A stretch of DNA of 64,000 nucleotides, from assembly GCA_002150815.3 (NCBI GenBank), contig NDFF03000072.1, forward strand, positions 62,001 through 126,000, written 5' to 3'. Shown here in pieces: positions 37,711 to 50,136 of this stretch; the first letter of the stretch is position 1; each line of letters starts with the position of its first letter. This DNA is from Grammothele lineata. Its lineage: Eukaryota > Basidiomycota > Agaricomycetes > Polyporales > Polyporaceae. The position numbers and the translations under genes were made by a program. The notes under the pieces were generated by a model that made no database searches, was not told the origin of the DNA, and was given only the letters and a program-made list of their open reading frames with translations.

Positions 37711-38754
37711 ATGCCTCAACCGTCCACCGAGCAGTCCTTCCGCGACAACCTCTCGCAGTTCCGCTGGGCGCGCGGCAACAACGACGACTCGCAGCAGCAA
37801 CAGGGCGCGTCCACCGGTTCGAATCCCTTCTCGCGCTTCTACAACGCCATCGGAAACGGCTACGTGCCATTGCGCTCAAACGAGCGTTCCAATGAGGAGG
37901 AGGCATATTTTGCGCTCTCGCGCTGGGAGCGGTGCGTGTCCCGTCCTCGACAGCCACTCCGGTACAGGCGACGCTGACGTATGGCCGCTCTTTTCGGCTC
38001 CTGTCCTCCTTCGCCGCTGCAATGTCGACCTTTGCTACGACTCGACTCCTTGGCTCTGTTCTTGACGTCTGGGCGGTGGCGGGATATGCAGGTTACTGGG
38101 ATTTGGGGCGTGCTTGATCGGGGCGGCGGTATGCTTCTTCGTCGCGTTCCTCACGGTTCCCCTCATCGCCCTACGGCCAGCAAAGTTCGCGTTGGCGTTC
38201 AGGTAGGCCTCACAATGCTGTATCATTTCTACCTGTGTGCGCTCAACGTTCTCGTTGCGATGCGGCTAGTTTGGGGAGTCTGCTTGTCATGTTCGGGTAA
38301 GCAGTGCCATCCGGGTCTTTTGCTCCGCCCGCAAGCTCACAAGACGGCCGCGCTGCAGGTTCTCGGTCCTCATAGGGCCTCTAAACCATCTCAAACATTT
38401 GATCTCCAAAGAACGACTGCCCTTTTCCGTCGCTTACCTTGCCAGCCTCGGTCTGACACTCTACTTTGCACTAGGGGTGAGTTGTTCGTGGTCGCGGCGC
38501 CCCTCCTTCCTGCGCTCTGACACGTCTTTCTGTTCCAAGGCTCACTCATACTTCGGCTCCCTCATCGGCGCAATTGTGCAAGTACGTCCTCCTACCTTCC
38601 TATCCAACCCACCCGACTCACACGACCGCGCACGTTGCCCCAGGTCGTCGCGCTCGTCTCCTACGTCCTCGCCTATTTCCCAGGCGGCGTGCAGACCCTC
38701 CGCTTCGGCGGCCAGATGGCCCTGCGCGGTGCCGGTAGCCTCCTGCCCATTTAA
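37711..38754 (+). CDS. SFT2: Sft2-family vesicle transport membrane protein
   Basis: Small Golgi four-span membrane protein involved in fusion of endosome-derived vesicles with the late Golgi. The start at 37711 gives MPQPSTEQSFRDNLSQFRWA, then a polar N-terminus (FYNAIGNGYVPLRSNERSNE). Four membrane spans are seen across spliced exons: LLGFGACLIGAAVCFFVAFL with LTVPLIALRPAKFALAF; FGSLLVMFGFSVLIGPLNHL; LPFSVAYLASLGLTLYFALG; and YFGSLIGAIVQVVALVSYVL followed by AYFPGGVQTLRFGGQMALRG. The C-terminus AGSLLPI ends at 38754. Intron phases check, for example the split Arg at 37931. About 210 residues, as expected for the family. Converges on the nucleoporin gene 296 bp away. Confidence 0.92.
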
Positions 38755-39050
38755 CCGCTCCCGTCCTTGCGCCCTATCCCACGCACATACACCTTGTTTA
38801 TACGCTCTCTGTACACGTACTGCTGTCTGCTCTCGATACCACCTTTTCCACCGGAACGACTCGTGTCTCTAAAGGTGCTACACGCGGTCACAAGCACATC
38901 CTTTCGCTATCATTACATCGTAGGTTGCCTCACAGCCATCGCAGCTTGGCCAAAGCAGCAAAACATCAAAACACGCATATATACATCCAAGGGTGTCGAG
39001 AGCTGGGAGGGTCCGCGGGACCGCCGTCCCGCACGTCAACGTCAACGTCA

Positions 39051-42000
39051 TCAAAACTCGAGCATCAGCCCGTTTTGCGGCGGCTCCGCGGCGTAGTCGC
39101 GCCCGCTCTCCTCGAGCCCGACCAGGTCCGTGAGCCGGTCGACCATGATCGTCCGGTAGCTCTCGTACGAGCGCCACTCTGCTCCGAGCGTGAACTCCGT
39201 CTGCACCGGCCTTCCAGTCAGCGTACGTTTCCAGATCGATGAGGCAAAGACTGCTCACGATGTCGAGCGCGCGGAGCGCAGCGAGCACGGGCCCCAGTCT
39301 TCGTTCGGCGTCCGCGCGGAGGGCCGCGGGGTCGGGCGCTGACGCGAGGCGTAGGGCGTGTGCGAGCGGACCCTTGAGGTCCGGGTTGTCGATGTGCCGG
39401 CCCTCGAGGTAGAAACCCAGATGCCGCCAGACCAGCAGGAGGAGCATCTCCATCGAGTCTATTGAGCGTAGGCTGTGGTCAGCGACGCGGAGGAGCAGAA
39501 GGGGAAAGAGGCGGGACTTGCCGAAGATAGTCTGCGCCCGCCGCTTGGCGCGTGTGCGCCAGACAGCGAGCTCGCGCGCGGCGAGGTTTTGCCGCTGCCG
39601 CATGTCGAGGTTCTCGAGGAGAGTGGGGTCGGAGACGTGCACGACCTGCGACGGCGTACGTCCGTTAGCAAATTATTCTTGCGTATGAAGCTCGCGCACG
39701 TACCTCGTTGATGTTGTCTATCCTGATCGAGTCTGGTGAACTGAGCTCGGCAGAAAGATCGACGATTCGCAGGAGGACCGCTGAGAGGTCACTACACAAG
39801 TCGCCCAGGCACTCGACTGCGTCGCCCACTGTAGGTACCGTCGCTAAACCCATACAGATTAGTTGGAAGCACTGACACGACGTTGCGCAAGTCAACGCAC
39901 CAATGAAACGCACGGGTCGCTCGTCCTGCCTCTTCATTACCGTGAGTGTTGGCGAGAGGACGAGGGTGAAGTTGGTCTCCATGCAATCGCTTGCAGTACA
40001 CAGGTAGGTGGTGAGCGTGTTCTTGAGATGGAGGTCCTTCAGGCTAACGGTAGCGCGGAATTTGGACAGGGGGGCACTCTCTGCTCAAACGCACTGGATT
40101 AACAAGGCACGACTAAAGTGGCAGACTATACGCACCCAGAGATTGCGCCTGAGTGTCTGACACTTCAGAATCTGTTTGTGGCTTCACCTGCTCTGTAATG
40201 TGGCGGTCGCTGAGGGAATACGACGCAAGGGTCATAATGGCACCGTGGAGCATGCCAAAGCCCGAGTTCGAGACCTGCGAACAACTGTGAAGATGGAGGA
40301 CGGATGATACGACGAGGCACCCACAAGCTCTGTCTTGGGCACCATAGGCACTACACTGCTGCATATTGAGATAAGGAGACGCATTTCCTCCATGACAGTG
40401 AGCGACAGGTCCTCGGCATCGTTCTTCAGCAGAATGATGGCCGTGTCCCTATGCATCGAGAGGAATTGCAGTGCCTGGGAGAAGGGATCTTAATAACGAA
40501 ATGGTGACACTATATGCGCTATAACATACCTGATTGGCTGCTGTTGCGTGTTGTTGGCCCAAAGTCACGAGCATTCCAGCCAGAAGTTGGAGGGCAGGCA
40601 TGAGTAGCTGGTGATACCGCTGTACGGCGGACGGCAGGAACGTGTTACGATCTGTAGGACAACTTGATGAGAACAAGCACGATCGCACTAAGGGAGACGC
40701 GTACCGAGGAAGGACTTGTCTGCTTCTGGTCTTGCGTCAAGGAAATCGCAATCCGCGAGGATGGGAAGCACGCGCGCTTCCAGGAGCCGCTCCGCGCCTT
40801 GTCGTGTCTGTGCCATACGAACCAACAAAGACATCTTCGACTCATAGACATACAAAGGGTTGAGGTCGTCTGCAAACATTATTGTTAGCAATGATCCAAA
40901 TGTATTTGAACATAGTAGCACGTACCAGGATCCGGTTTTAGGACGCCTTGGAGGAACAAATCGGACTCCTTCAACCCACGCACGAACCCGCCTAAGAACC
41001 CTTGCCGCGCAAGTGCAGTGAGCGATGCCGGATGCTTATCCCACTTCGACAACCGGACTAGGGAGTCCAACAACATGAACGCGACCGTCTTCCACACCTC
41101 CGTTCCGTCGATGGCATCTCGCGACACGATCGCAATGAGTCTGTCCATCGCTGGCTTGAGGATCGCAAGGCTCGTCGTAATGAGCGACACACCACTGGAG
41201 GATCGCGAGAGCTGCTGATGCGAGATGGACCGCGACATACTGCTCGCGAACGCGAGCTCCTCTTGGTCAACAGGCGACAAGGCGCCCGCCGCAAGAATCC
41301 CATCGCCGACTTTCTCCGCTGCCTCCGCATGGACGACAAGATGAAGGTAGTTGACGAGGGCGGCGTAAAGGTTGCCACGGACGAGCTCAACACGGCTGTG
41401 ATCTATGACGCACTCCAGAATGCTCCGGAGGAGAACGGAGAGGCGCTCGGCAGGCAAAGCACCCGCGTCCACGTCGCCCGCGGCTGACTGGAGCAGAATT
41501 TGGTGGCGCCGGTCCTCCCGGAGTTTCGTGATCGTGGATAGGATAGTCTCCGCGAGGAGAACGGCCGTGGACTCTTCGACATTGGGGGAGCGGAGGGAAG
41601 TGGGAAGGACGTGAAGCAGGTCAAAGAGCATGTTCTCCCGGCGGTCGAACGGCAAGCGGTCGAAACATTTCGTGAGCGCCATGTCTAGCAGCCTGCGCCA
41701 GGACTCGTATCCCGTTGCAGTCGCGTGGCGGATCCTCCGCCTGTGGTTCTCGATCGCGCAGCTTTCGAGGATGTAAGTCCCTTCTGCCTCTAGCTGGTCG
41801 GTGTGCGCCTTCGTAGCAACGCGGCCCTGCTGATGAAGTGTCCTCTTGGCGAAGCTCAAGAGCGAGAGGAGGGCGGTCCGATCGACGACCTCGCAGCCCG
41901 ATTCGTCTACCCGAAGGCACGATTGGAGGTTCAATTGGCCAAGGAAGGCGAGTTCCAGAGGCTGGACCGTTAAACTGTCCGACCAGTCGAAGGTGAGAGA

Positions 42001-45000
42001 TTGCACGAGTTCGATCATCCTGAGGTGCGACTGGCCGACTTCGTGGAACGGCTTGAAGACGTCCACCGCCCAGTTCTCGCCAGCATCCTCAAGGTAGTCC
42101 TCCTCGTTCCCGAACATCAACTCGAGCAGCTCCGAAACGCTCTTGTGATGCCCCCGGTTGGTAAGCACGTGCAGGTCGAGCGCTACGAGATCGAGGATCC
42201 ATGAACGCAGTTTGAGGAAGGACGCCATGGCGGTAACAGTAGTCGCGAGCCGGGTACCATCACCATAGAGAACCTCGATGAAGGGCTGTTGTTCGGTCGG
42301 CGGGACCCGGAATGGGATCGCTGCGAGGTGCCGAGCGAAGAAGTCTTCACGGGTACGCAAGTACCGCATCGTGGATTCCGAAGTGCGCGCGTGCTGGCAG
42401 AGGCGATATATCACGTGATAGCACCGTTCGGCAAATGCGGGGAGGGTTAGGAAAAGTGGCTGGCCCAATGTCGGGTCCCTCCTCTCCTTGCCCTTCAAGC
42501 GCGGGACACCATAGTTCAAGAGATCGAGAATGGAGTGGACGCAAGACCGTCTCGCCCCAAGCGCATTCGGGTCTTGTATCTGAGTGTCAGCGGAGGCCTT
42601 GCCGAAAAGGAGGAAGTGGGCGATGTTGGGGAACGAGGAGGAAGAGCTCGTGTTCTGCATGAGCAGATCCAAGATGGCCAACCTGATCGCTTGGGTGAGT
42701 GCGTCTGAGGGGCCGTCGGGGTCGGAAGCACCAGCACTAGTCTCTTGCTCCGCCGTCGTCTCTGCTGTCTCGACGTCCTCGGTCACATGGCTGTCTAAAG
42801 CGTGGAGGTAGCCTTCGAGGATCCGGATGGACTCGCTGCTGCGGTCAACGAGAAGCGCGAGCTGCGATAGTGTCGACGACTGGGAGAGGATCGTCACTAT
42901 CTTGACGGAGAGAAGCATCAGTTCGGGGTACGCGGGGTAGCAAATGTATGCCGCCAGTGCAGGAACGTAGTCCGGGGTAAAGGACAGCGCTTGGTCGAAC
43001 CTGATAAAGTAGGAGACGGGAGGGACATCGCCTGTCAGAGCAGGCTCGTTGAGCTCGGAAAGGCAAGGGAGGAAGACGTCAAGGAAGATGTCTTGGATCT
43101 CGAGGACGCGGTGGACGATCCTCAGGACCCGGATGATCGTGGTGCGGTAGAAGGGTTCTTGCTGGGCCAAACCCTTGTCAAAGCCATCCAGGCCCTCCAC
43201 CAGGTAGGAAAGGATAGATGCCTGGAGCGGTGAGGACGTAAGCAGTCGCCGCATCATCTCGAACCCGGGGTGGATGGCAAGCTGGATGACTGCCTCCTTG
43301 GTGGGCTGGAGCTCCTCCACGCTCGACACAAGTGACTCCAGATCGAAACTGGCAAGGCATCGTTCGATGAAGCACAAGCACAGATCGTTCATCCGCCAAC
43401 GGTCAGAGAGGCGGAGATACTCCCTGTTTGGTATCCGCGCGAAGACGTTGTCCACGACGAAGTTGATGAAAGGTCCAATCCCGGGAGTTCGGTATGGCGC
43501 CCCAAGTACGTCAGGGATGGTGTTAACGGAAGGAGGATCCGAGATGCGCTCCCGGAGAGGCACACGCTTTGGAGTGTGAATGAGAGTGGCGAGCAGGTTG
43601 AGGAAGGGGATAGTGCAGGGATAGAGCTTGTACACAGCCTCGACCTCTTCCAGTTCCACTTCGACGCCTCTGCCCACAGGGAGAGCAGACCCAACGCCAT
43701 GAGCGACACGCATATTGATGACCTCGAGACGCTCCATGAGCAACCACACATTTCGGCAGATCTCTACGCCCATGTGTGTCGCACCAGGAGCGCAGAACGC
43801 GGCGAGAGTATCGAATACCGCCCCCTTCAACTCTAATGGCAGACCAAGGGGAATGAGGGACACCATGGTAGGGATGGCGCGGTACCGGCCGTGAGAGCTT
43901 AGGTTCGCGCGTGCGGGAATGCAATGGGTGACGACGACGGAAACGAGGCGGAGGAACGACTGTGCGAGGAGCACATCTTGCTGGGATAGCTGGAGCTGCT
44001 GCTGCGGCCTCTGCTGAGGCGGCTGGCTCTGCCAAGGCTGGCTGTGACCGAAACCCTGCTGCTGACCAGCCATGCTCTGGCTTGGTGGAGCGTTCGTCCG
44101 TGGAGGTGCGCTGTACGCGGCCCACGACTCGAGCAGTCCGAAGATCGCGGTCCACGAGACCGATGTACCCGTATTGAAGTGGCCAGTGGAGGTTGAGGCA
44201 ACGGGTGCGCCCGGGACCTCCCCGCCGCGCGCGAGGTAGTTGTAGGTCAGCTCGCTGCACTGCTGTCCCTGCGCCAGGCCGGAGAGCATATCGTACAGGG
44301 CCATGGTCATATCGACGTCGCGGGCTTGCGTTGACCAGATGGCCCACTGCAGGAATGCGGCGAGTTTCCCGGAGCTGAGCTCCACATATTCCCGGTACGT
44401 CGAACGATCTCCTGGTGAAATAGACCCAGCACCCCAAAAGTGGAGACCCCTTTCAGGAGGAAGCATCGTATAAAGCATTCCAACGAACGAGAACAGCATC
44501 GCCATATCGTTTCGTGGGGGAGCAGCGGGTTTGTCTTCACCGGCGGCACGCGATGCACCTGGTGGTGCTGTTGAGCGGTACATCCTTGTCCTATCAGCGC
44601 GGGCGCCGGCAAGTAGAAGATCCTCTTGTCGCTGCTTGATCTTCCGTAGCTCCGAGGAGGCCTGTGTGATGAGTGAACGAACCAACTCTTCACACGCCCC
44701 GAGGACGACGGGCTTGAAGTCATCCTGTGGAAGCTCCAGCTGCAGATCCTGTTCCGAGATGGTCAACACGGAAGACAGGTAGGAGGTCGTGATCGGCGTA
44801 GCTTCTCTCCTCTGGAAGAGAGTGAGCATGCGCGCGAGGTAGGTGAAGCTGTCTCCTTGAACTGCGTTCCATATGTTGGTCTCCAATTCATCCGACTTGA
44901 AGCCCTCGGTGTTCTCGAGGGACGGGTCGGCTCGCCGTGCCGCAGTAAGGAAGAGCGTCCATTTGAGGAGGATTGTCGACTTCAACCCCGGTACTGACCA

Positions 45001-46028
45001 TTGCTTTGCAACGTCAAGAAGACGTTTCATACTCGCCACAAGCGACCCGTCCGCGAAGAGCTTCTTGCGCGCTTGACCACCAAGCGAATTTGGTTCAACC
45101 ATGTCGAACGCAGCCAGCACGGTCGGCAAAAGGTAGTAGACCATGGGATGTTGAGGGTTCGAGCTGAGCCAGTCAACAATCTTGGGAATCTCGCTGGACG
45201 AAAGGTGGCCCATGCGCGCGAGGAGGAAGAGAACGACGGCAAGAGCGCGTCGCTCGTGCTTGAACGACTCGCAACGTGCGCCGAGGATATCAGAGCCCAG
45301 CGCTGCATTTGCACCTGAATCGCACGTCGTTGGACGTTCTAGAATGGGTAGCACAAAGAGGAGACTCACCTTGGCTTGGAGAAACCGTCTCACTCTTCGC
45401 GTTCTGCCGTGCAACCTGCGCCTTGTTCAACGCATTCCCCGCGCTATGGATTTCCTGGAAGACCTTCATCGCCAAGGAGAGGCCTCCAGGTTGAAGCAGC
45501 TGTTGCCGCACGAAAATGTCTATTCGCTGGTAGAGTGGCGGCGCGTCCGCCGTTTCTGCACGCTCCGCTGCTTGGAGGATGGTTCCTAGACAGTCCGCCG
45601 TCTCTCTACGTCGTTTATGGAATTCGAGGATGGCAGCCTCGATGCATTGTTCTTGCGTGAGGTTCGGGTTGTCGTGTACGACGTCCTGGAGGAGGCCAGC
45701 AACATAGCGCTCAGAGCAGTCGAGCTGTTGCGAGATGAACACGGTTTGCTTGGCAAAGTCCGCGTTGACCGCGACGGAGCGGCCGTTTATCGTGATTTTC
45801 CCTGTTTCGAGGGATAGGCACGCGCAGGCAAGACGACCGAGATGAAAACCACGCACCCGATTCCAATTCGCGCTGCTCCTCCGGTTTGCGTGGCCCGACA
45901 TCGCAGAGGCTCACGAGGTGTGAGCGGTGGGCCATGAGCTCCTCGAAAAACTCCTGTTCGCCATTCTGGAGGCCGCGTGCGCCGAATGCAGACGCGAGAA
46001 CGGCCCGCAGACGCGAGACGGAGGCCAT
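39051..46028 (-). CDS. NUP192: Nup192/Nup205-type inner-ring nucleoporin
   Basis: Large alpha-solenoid scaffold of the nuclear pore inner ring. The ATG at 46028 gives MASVSRLRAVLASAFGARGL, then YVAGLLQDVVHDNPNLTQEQ and LEFHKRRRETADCLGTILQA (about 45680-45590). The main exon runs from about 45360 to 40925 (for example HPMVYYLLPTVLAAFDMVEP; GKLAAFLQWAIWSTQARDVD). After an intron come LNPLYVYESKMSLLVRMAQT and FLPSAVQRYHQLLMPALQLL, typical of the family C-terminal part. The tail reads MVDRLTDLVGLEESGRDYAA and ends QNGLMLEF at 39051. An intron at about 39207-39265 fits the branch CTGAC and keeps frame; without it the tail is misread. About 2,100 residues. I infer one gene, not two, because the pieces are collinear with the family. 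It shares a 226-bp divergent promoter with Naa30. Confidence 0.88.
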
Positions 46029-46254
46029 GGGTGTGGGGGTGGCGAGAGGGCGGGGAGGAGGAGGGGAACAAGGCGGGTCGGTGCGCGCTGCCGGCGCAGA
46101 AGCAGAGAAGGAAAGACGCGTGCCACACGTTCACGCGACGACGCGCGACACGCCTCCTCCGCCCGCCCGGCCTCGCTTGCGTCCTCCCACCGCCTTCTCT
46201 GTCTCATACAACCCTCACTGCGCCGCTTCTCTCCTTCGCTCCACGCCCACTGCC
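46029..46254. promoter_or_regulatory. 226-bp divergent promoter, nucleoporin and Naa30
   Basis: Short space between opposed start codons, so a shared promoter is likely. It is rich in short GC stretches; no TATA box was seen. Confidence 0.55.
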
Positions 46255-47114
46255 ATGGACGCCGTAGTATACAGACAGTACAGTGGCGAGTCTGAATTAC
46301 CTCATATAATGGCACTCGTTCAGCATGAACTGAGTGAGCCGTATGTCATCTACACCTATCGCTACTTCCTCCAACAATGGTGCGCCGTCTCTCTCGCCTC
46401 TTGCGCTCACCGCTCACGTACTACCCTCTGCATTATCTCCTGACTCGTGCAGGCCGCATCTGGCCTTTCTTGTAAGCCAGCGTCGTCGTCTGCGGGCAAG
46501 CCACTCTGACGCCTCTCATCGTACCACCAGGCTTATCCGAGTCAGTCCTCTGACCCGGTGGGTGTCGTTGTTTGCAAGCAAAGCATGCATAGAGATGTCA
46601 CGAACAGGGGCTACATTGCTATGCTGAGCGTGCACAGAAACTGGCGAAAGCGAGGTATCGGTGCGTCCCCCCGCAGTCACCGTCCAGACCGAGCAGGTCC
46701 TCATCCCGCCGCGCGTACATCCAGCGAGCACGCTCGTCCGGCGCACTATCGAAGTCATGAAGAAGCACGGGGTCGAAGAGGTACCGTCAATACGTATCCC
46801 TCCCCCCCTTCATCCCCGTCGTCCTCACCGCGTGTTATCTATAGGTCGTCCTCGAGACGGAGTTCGATAACTCCGCCGCTCTATCCCTCTACGAGTCCCT
46901 CGGGTTCATGCGCGAGAAACGGCTCTTCCGCTTCTACCTCAACGGCAAGGACGCCTTCCGCCTCGTCCTCGTCGTCCCGCCCCGGGACGTCGACGTGGAC
47001 GAGAACGGGACCCCGATCCCGAAGCCGCGCCCGCTGCGCTTCATCGCGCCCGCCCGCATGATCTCCGTCAATGCCCTATCGTATGACAGCGACGACGACG
47101 TCTCCTCACGATGA
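46255..47114 (+). CDS. NAA30: N-alpha-acetyltransferase NatC catalytic subunit, Naa30/Mak3
   Basis: Acetylates N-termini of proteins beginning Met-Leu, Met-Ile or Met-Phe, together with Naa35 and Naa38. The start at 46255 gives [20 protein letters not shown]. After YTYRYFLQQ comes a 19-nt micro-exon (46453-46471) giving PHLAFL, then [33 protein letters not shown] (the acetyl-CoA motif, about 46607-46660), [19 protein letters not shown] and [19 protein letters not shown] (about 46856-46910). The GNAT fold is complete. The C-terminus is Pro/Arg-rich, ending [10 protein letters not shown] at 47114. About 190 residues, near the family length. Without the micro-exon the fold would be broken, so it is needed. 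Confidence 0.93.
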
Positions 47115-47567
47115 ACTTTCCGCTCTATCTTGGTCTCTCACCTGTCCTCCGTCCGGCTCTTGGGCACTTTGGATTGCGCTCTGTTGTACAACGTATTTAT
47201 TGCCTCCCTCCTCCGCTCCTGTATCAATGGTGTATCCCTAGTACTGCTTGGGCTCGTCGTCGCCTCCTAATTGCATACAGATACTTTATCGCTTATCGCA
47301 CCACGTTGCTTACCTCCGCACCTCCCAGCGCACACGTTCACACTCGGTGCCTGTTCAGCTGGCCCGACTCCGCACCGACACGGCCAACCCATCGCCCCTC
47401 GCACTTCTTCCGACTTTATTGCACTTCCTTCACGCACAATCGAAGAATGGATGCGTCATGAAGCCCTAGTCTATTGCGATGATATGCTATGACAAGGCAG
47501 TACAATACTTATTTTGCGAGGGGAAACTAATAAACAGGACAGTCCCATCCAAACTCATCCGCGCCGC
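47115..47567. other. Convergent 3' space, Naa30 and BiP
   Basis: 453 bp between convergent stop codons. It holds both 3' UTRs. Nothing else was seen. Confidence 0.5.
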
Positions 47568-49914
47568 TCACAGCTCGTCGTGCGAGCGCGCGTAGTCATC
47601 GTCATCGTCGTCGCCGCCCATACCGCCGCCAGATGAGTAGAGCTTGCTCGTGATCGGGTTCACGACGCTCTGCACGTCCGAGAGCTTCTCCTCGAGCTCC
47701 TCCGCCGTCGCGGTCTGCCCGTTCTCGTCGATCCACTCGGTGGTCTCCTTGACGGCGTCCAGGATCGCCTTCTTGTCCTCGTCCTCGAGCTTGCCGCCAA
47801 GACCCTCCTGGTCGGCGAGCTGCGTCTTAAGGCCGTAGACGAACGACGAAAGGTGGTTGAGGGCCTCGATACGCTTGCGCTGGGCCTCGTCCTCCGCCGC
47901 GAACTCCTCCGCCTCCTTCACCATGCGCTCAATCTCCTCGGGAGAGAGACGGCCCTTCTCGTTCTTGATCGTGATGGACTCTGACTTCCCGCTAGAGGAT
48001 ATCCGTCAGACGTGCGCGCGATGGCAGGTAAGCGTGGTCTACTTACGTTCCCTTGTCGATGGCCGAAATCTTCATGATACCGTTGGCATCGACCTCAAAG
48101 GTGACCTCAATCTGAGGAACACCACGAGGGGCCGGAGGAATGCCGTTGAGCTCGAACTTGCCCAGGAGGTTGTTATCCTTCGTCAACGAGCGTTCACCCT
48201 CGTAGACCTGGATCAACACGGTCTGCTGGTTGTCGGCCGCGGTGGAGAAGCTGGAAAAGGAGTCAATACGGAAGACCATAGCGCGAAAGCTGGAAAACAC
48301 GTACATCTGGCTCTTGCGAGTGGGAATGACGGTGTTACGAGGGATGATCTTCGTCATGACACCACCAGTCGTCTCAATACCGAGAGTGAGGGCGTTGACA
48401 TCGACCAGGACGACGTCACCAAGGGACTCGTCGCCAGCAAGGATACCACCCTGAACAGCAGCACCGTACGCGACGGCCTCGTCGGGGTTAATACCCTTGG
48501 AAGGCTCCTTGCCGAAGTACTCCTTAAGGAGCTGCTGGACCTTGGGGATACGAGTCGAACCACCAACGAGGACGACCTCGTCAATGTCCTCCTTCTTGAG
48601 GTTCGCGTCCTTGAGGACCTGCTCGACGGGCTTCATGGTCTTACGGAAGAGGTCCATGTTAAGCTCCTCGAACTTGGCACGGGTGAGCGTCTCCGAGAAG
48701 TCGTTGCCGTTCTCAAACGACTCGATCTCGATGCGGGTCGACTGCTGGCTGGAGAGCGTGCGCTTGGCCTTCTCGACCTCACGCTTAAGCTTGCCCAACG
48801 CACGGAGGTTGCTGTTGACATCGGTACCGGTCTTCTTCTTGTACTGCTTGACGAGGAAGTCGATAACACGGTTGTCGAAATCCTCACCACCCAGGTGAGT
48901 GTCACCAGCGGTAGCAAGCACCTCGAAAACACCGTCGTCGATCGAAAGAAGGGACACATCGAAAGTTCCACCGCCGAGATCGTAGACGATGATCTGAGAC
49001 TCGCCACCCTTCTTGTCAAGACCGTAGGCGATGGCAGCAGCGGTGGGCTCGTTGATGATACGAAGAACCTGAAGACCGGCGATGGTACCCGCATCCTTGG
49101 TAGCTTGACGTTGAGCGTCGTTGAAGTAGGCGGGGACGGTAACAACGGCGTGCGAGACGGAACGGCCGAGGAAAGCCTCAGCGGTCTCCTTCATCTTGCC
49201 GAGAACCATGGCGGAAATCTCCTCAGGAGTCTAACAGAGGCCGTAAGACATCGTTAAGACAACGAACGAGGCTGAACAAGAAGCGGCAACGTACGAAGTC
49301 ACGGAGCTCGCCACGGTATTTAACCTGGACGTTGGGCTTCCCCGCCTTGCTCACGACCTTGAAAGGCCTGTCACGGGGTGAATATGAGTCGTCGCAAGGA
49401 GGCCACATTACTCACCAGTGCTTCATATCGCGCTGGACCTCGGGGTCGTCGAACTTGCGACCAATGAGACGCTTCGCGTCGAAGACGGTGTTCTCCGGGT
49501 TGGAGTGGAACGCGTTCTTCGCGCTGTCACCAACACTACACAACAATATGAGCAGAGGCATCGATTTTGCGGTTTACGGTAGACTCACAGCCGTTCCTCG
49601 TCCGAGAACGCAACCCATGAAGGCGTGATACGATGACCCTGGTCGTTGGCAATGATTTCGACCCGTCCGCCGCGTTGAACACCAACGCAAGAGTAGGTCG
49701 TTCCGAGATCTAGGGCGAGTTAGGCGAAGGACGCGCCAGGAACACGATGCTACTTACCGATACCAATTACGGGGCCGTACTTCGCCTTGTCGTCATCTGC
49801 GTTCACGGAAACCGGGCACAAAAGAATGATAGCGAGGAAAGCAAGGAAGATGAGGGACATGGAGGACAACAGCCTTCGAGACTGTGTCCGCGTCGGTCGA
49901 CGGGGAAGAGACAT
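47568..49914 (-). CDS. KAR2: ER Hsp70 chaperone BiP/Kar2 (HDEL tail)
   Basis: Folds proteins in the ER lumen and drives translocation. The ATG at 49914 gives [20 protein letters not shown], followed by a hydrophobic signal anchor ([19 protein letters not shown]) and a cut before DDDKAKYG. Spliced exons read [77 protein letters not shown] (spliced or continuous in the main exon 48043-49209) and [20 protein letters not shown]. The C-terminus is Gly/Asp-rich and ends RSHDEL, the ER retrieval signal, at 47568. About 680 residues, full length. One internal stretch ([20 protein letters not shown], about 48310-48245) differs from the usual Hsp70 order here and may be an extra intron, since [15 protein letters not shown] follows directly. 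The 466-residue frame on the opposite strand is a shadow. Confidence 0.95.
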
Positions 49915-49965
49915 GATGAAGAGCGGAAGAGAGTGTTGTGCACTCGGGAGCAAGCCTCAAGCGCG

Positions 49966-49974
49966 CTATATATC
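49966..49974 (-). promoter_or_regulatory. TATA box of BiP
   Basis: CTATATATC (TATATA at 49967-49972), about 54 bp before the BiP ATG on the minus strand. Seen directly; position fits a TATA box with a short leader. Confidence 0.6.
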
Positions 49975-49983
49975 CCTCGCGAA

Positions 49984-50050
49984 TACGTGCCGCCACGTCA
50001 ACACCTTCCCCGGACGCAGACCCCGACCACCGCCCTAACGCCTGACGTGT
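49984..50050 (-). promoter_or_regulatory. Cluster of ACGTG unfolded-protein-response-like motifs upstream of BiP
   Basis: Three ACGTG-type cores within 67 bp: TACGTG at 49984-49989, CCACGTCA at 49993-50000 (read on the minus strand as TGACGTGG) and TGACGTGT at 50043-50050. TGACGTGG is the ATF6/XBP1-type element; fungal Hac1 sites share the ACGTG core. 70-135 bp from the BiP start. Confidence 0.5.
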
Positions 50051-50123
50051 CCTTTCCTGGGCGTCTCCTTGCCCGAGGCGAGCCTTGGCGCACAGTTATG
50101 GGCGTCAAGTTTCAACCCTGCCC

Positions 50124-50136
50124 GAAATTTCGAGAA
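50124..50136. promoter_or_regulatory. Heat-shock element upstream of BiP
   Basis: GAA AT TTC GA GAA: three perfect alternating nGAAn units, 210 bp before the BiP ATG. This is the minimal functional binding site of heat-shock factor Hsf1 as known from yeast. Seen directly. Confidence 0.65.

Noticed and set aside
39051..40900. A separate gene downstream of the main nucleoporin exon
   Set aside because: The spliced sequence (LNPLYVYESKMSLLVRMAQT and onward) is collinear with the Nup192/Nup205 C-terminal half, so one gene is simpler.
47857..49257. 466-codon open frame on the plus strand
   Set aside because: Antisense to BiP. Long antisense frames over Hsp70 genes are a well-known artefact of codon bias.
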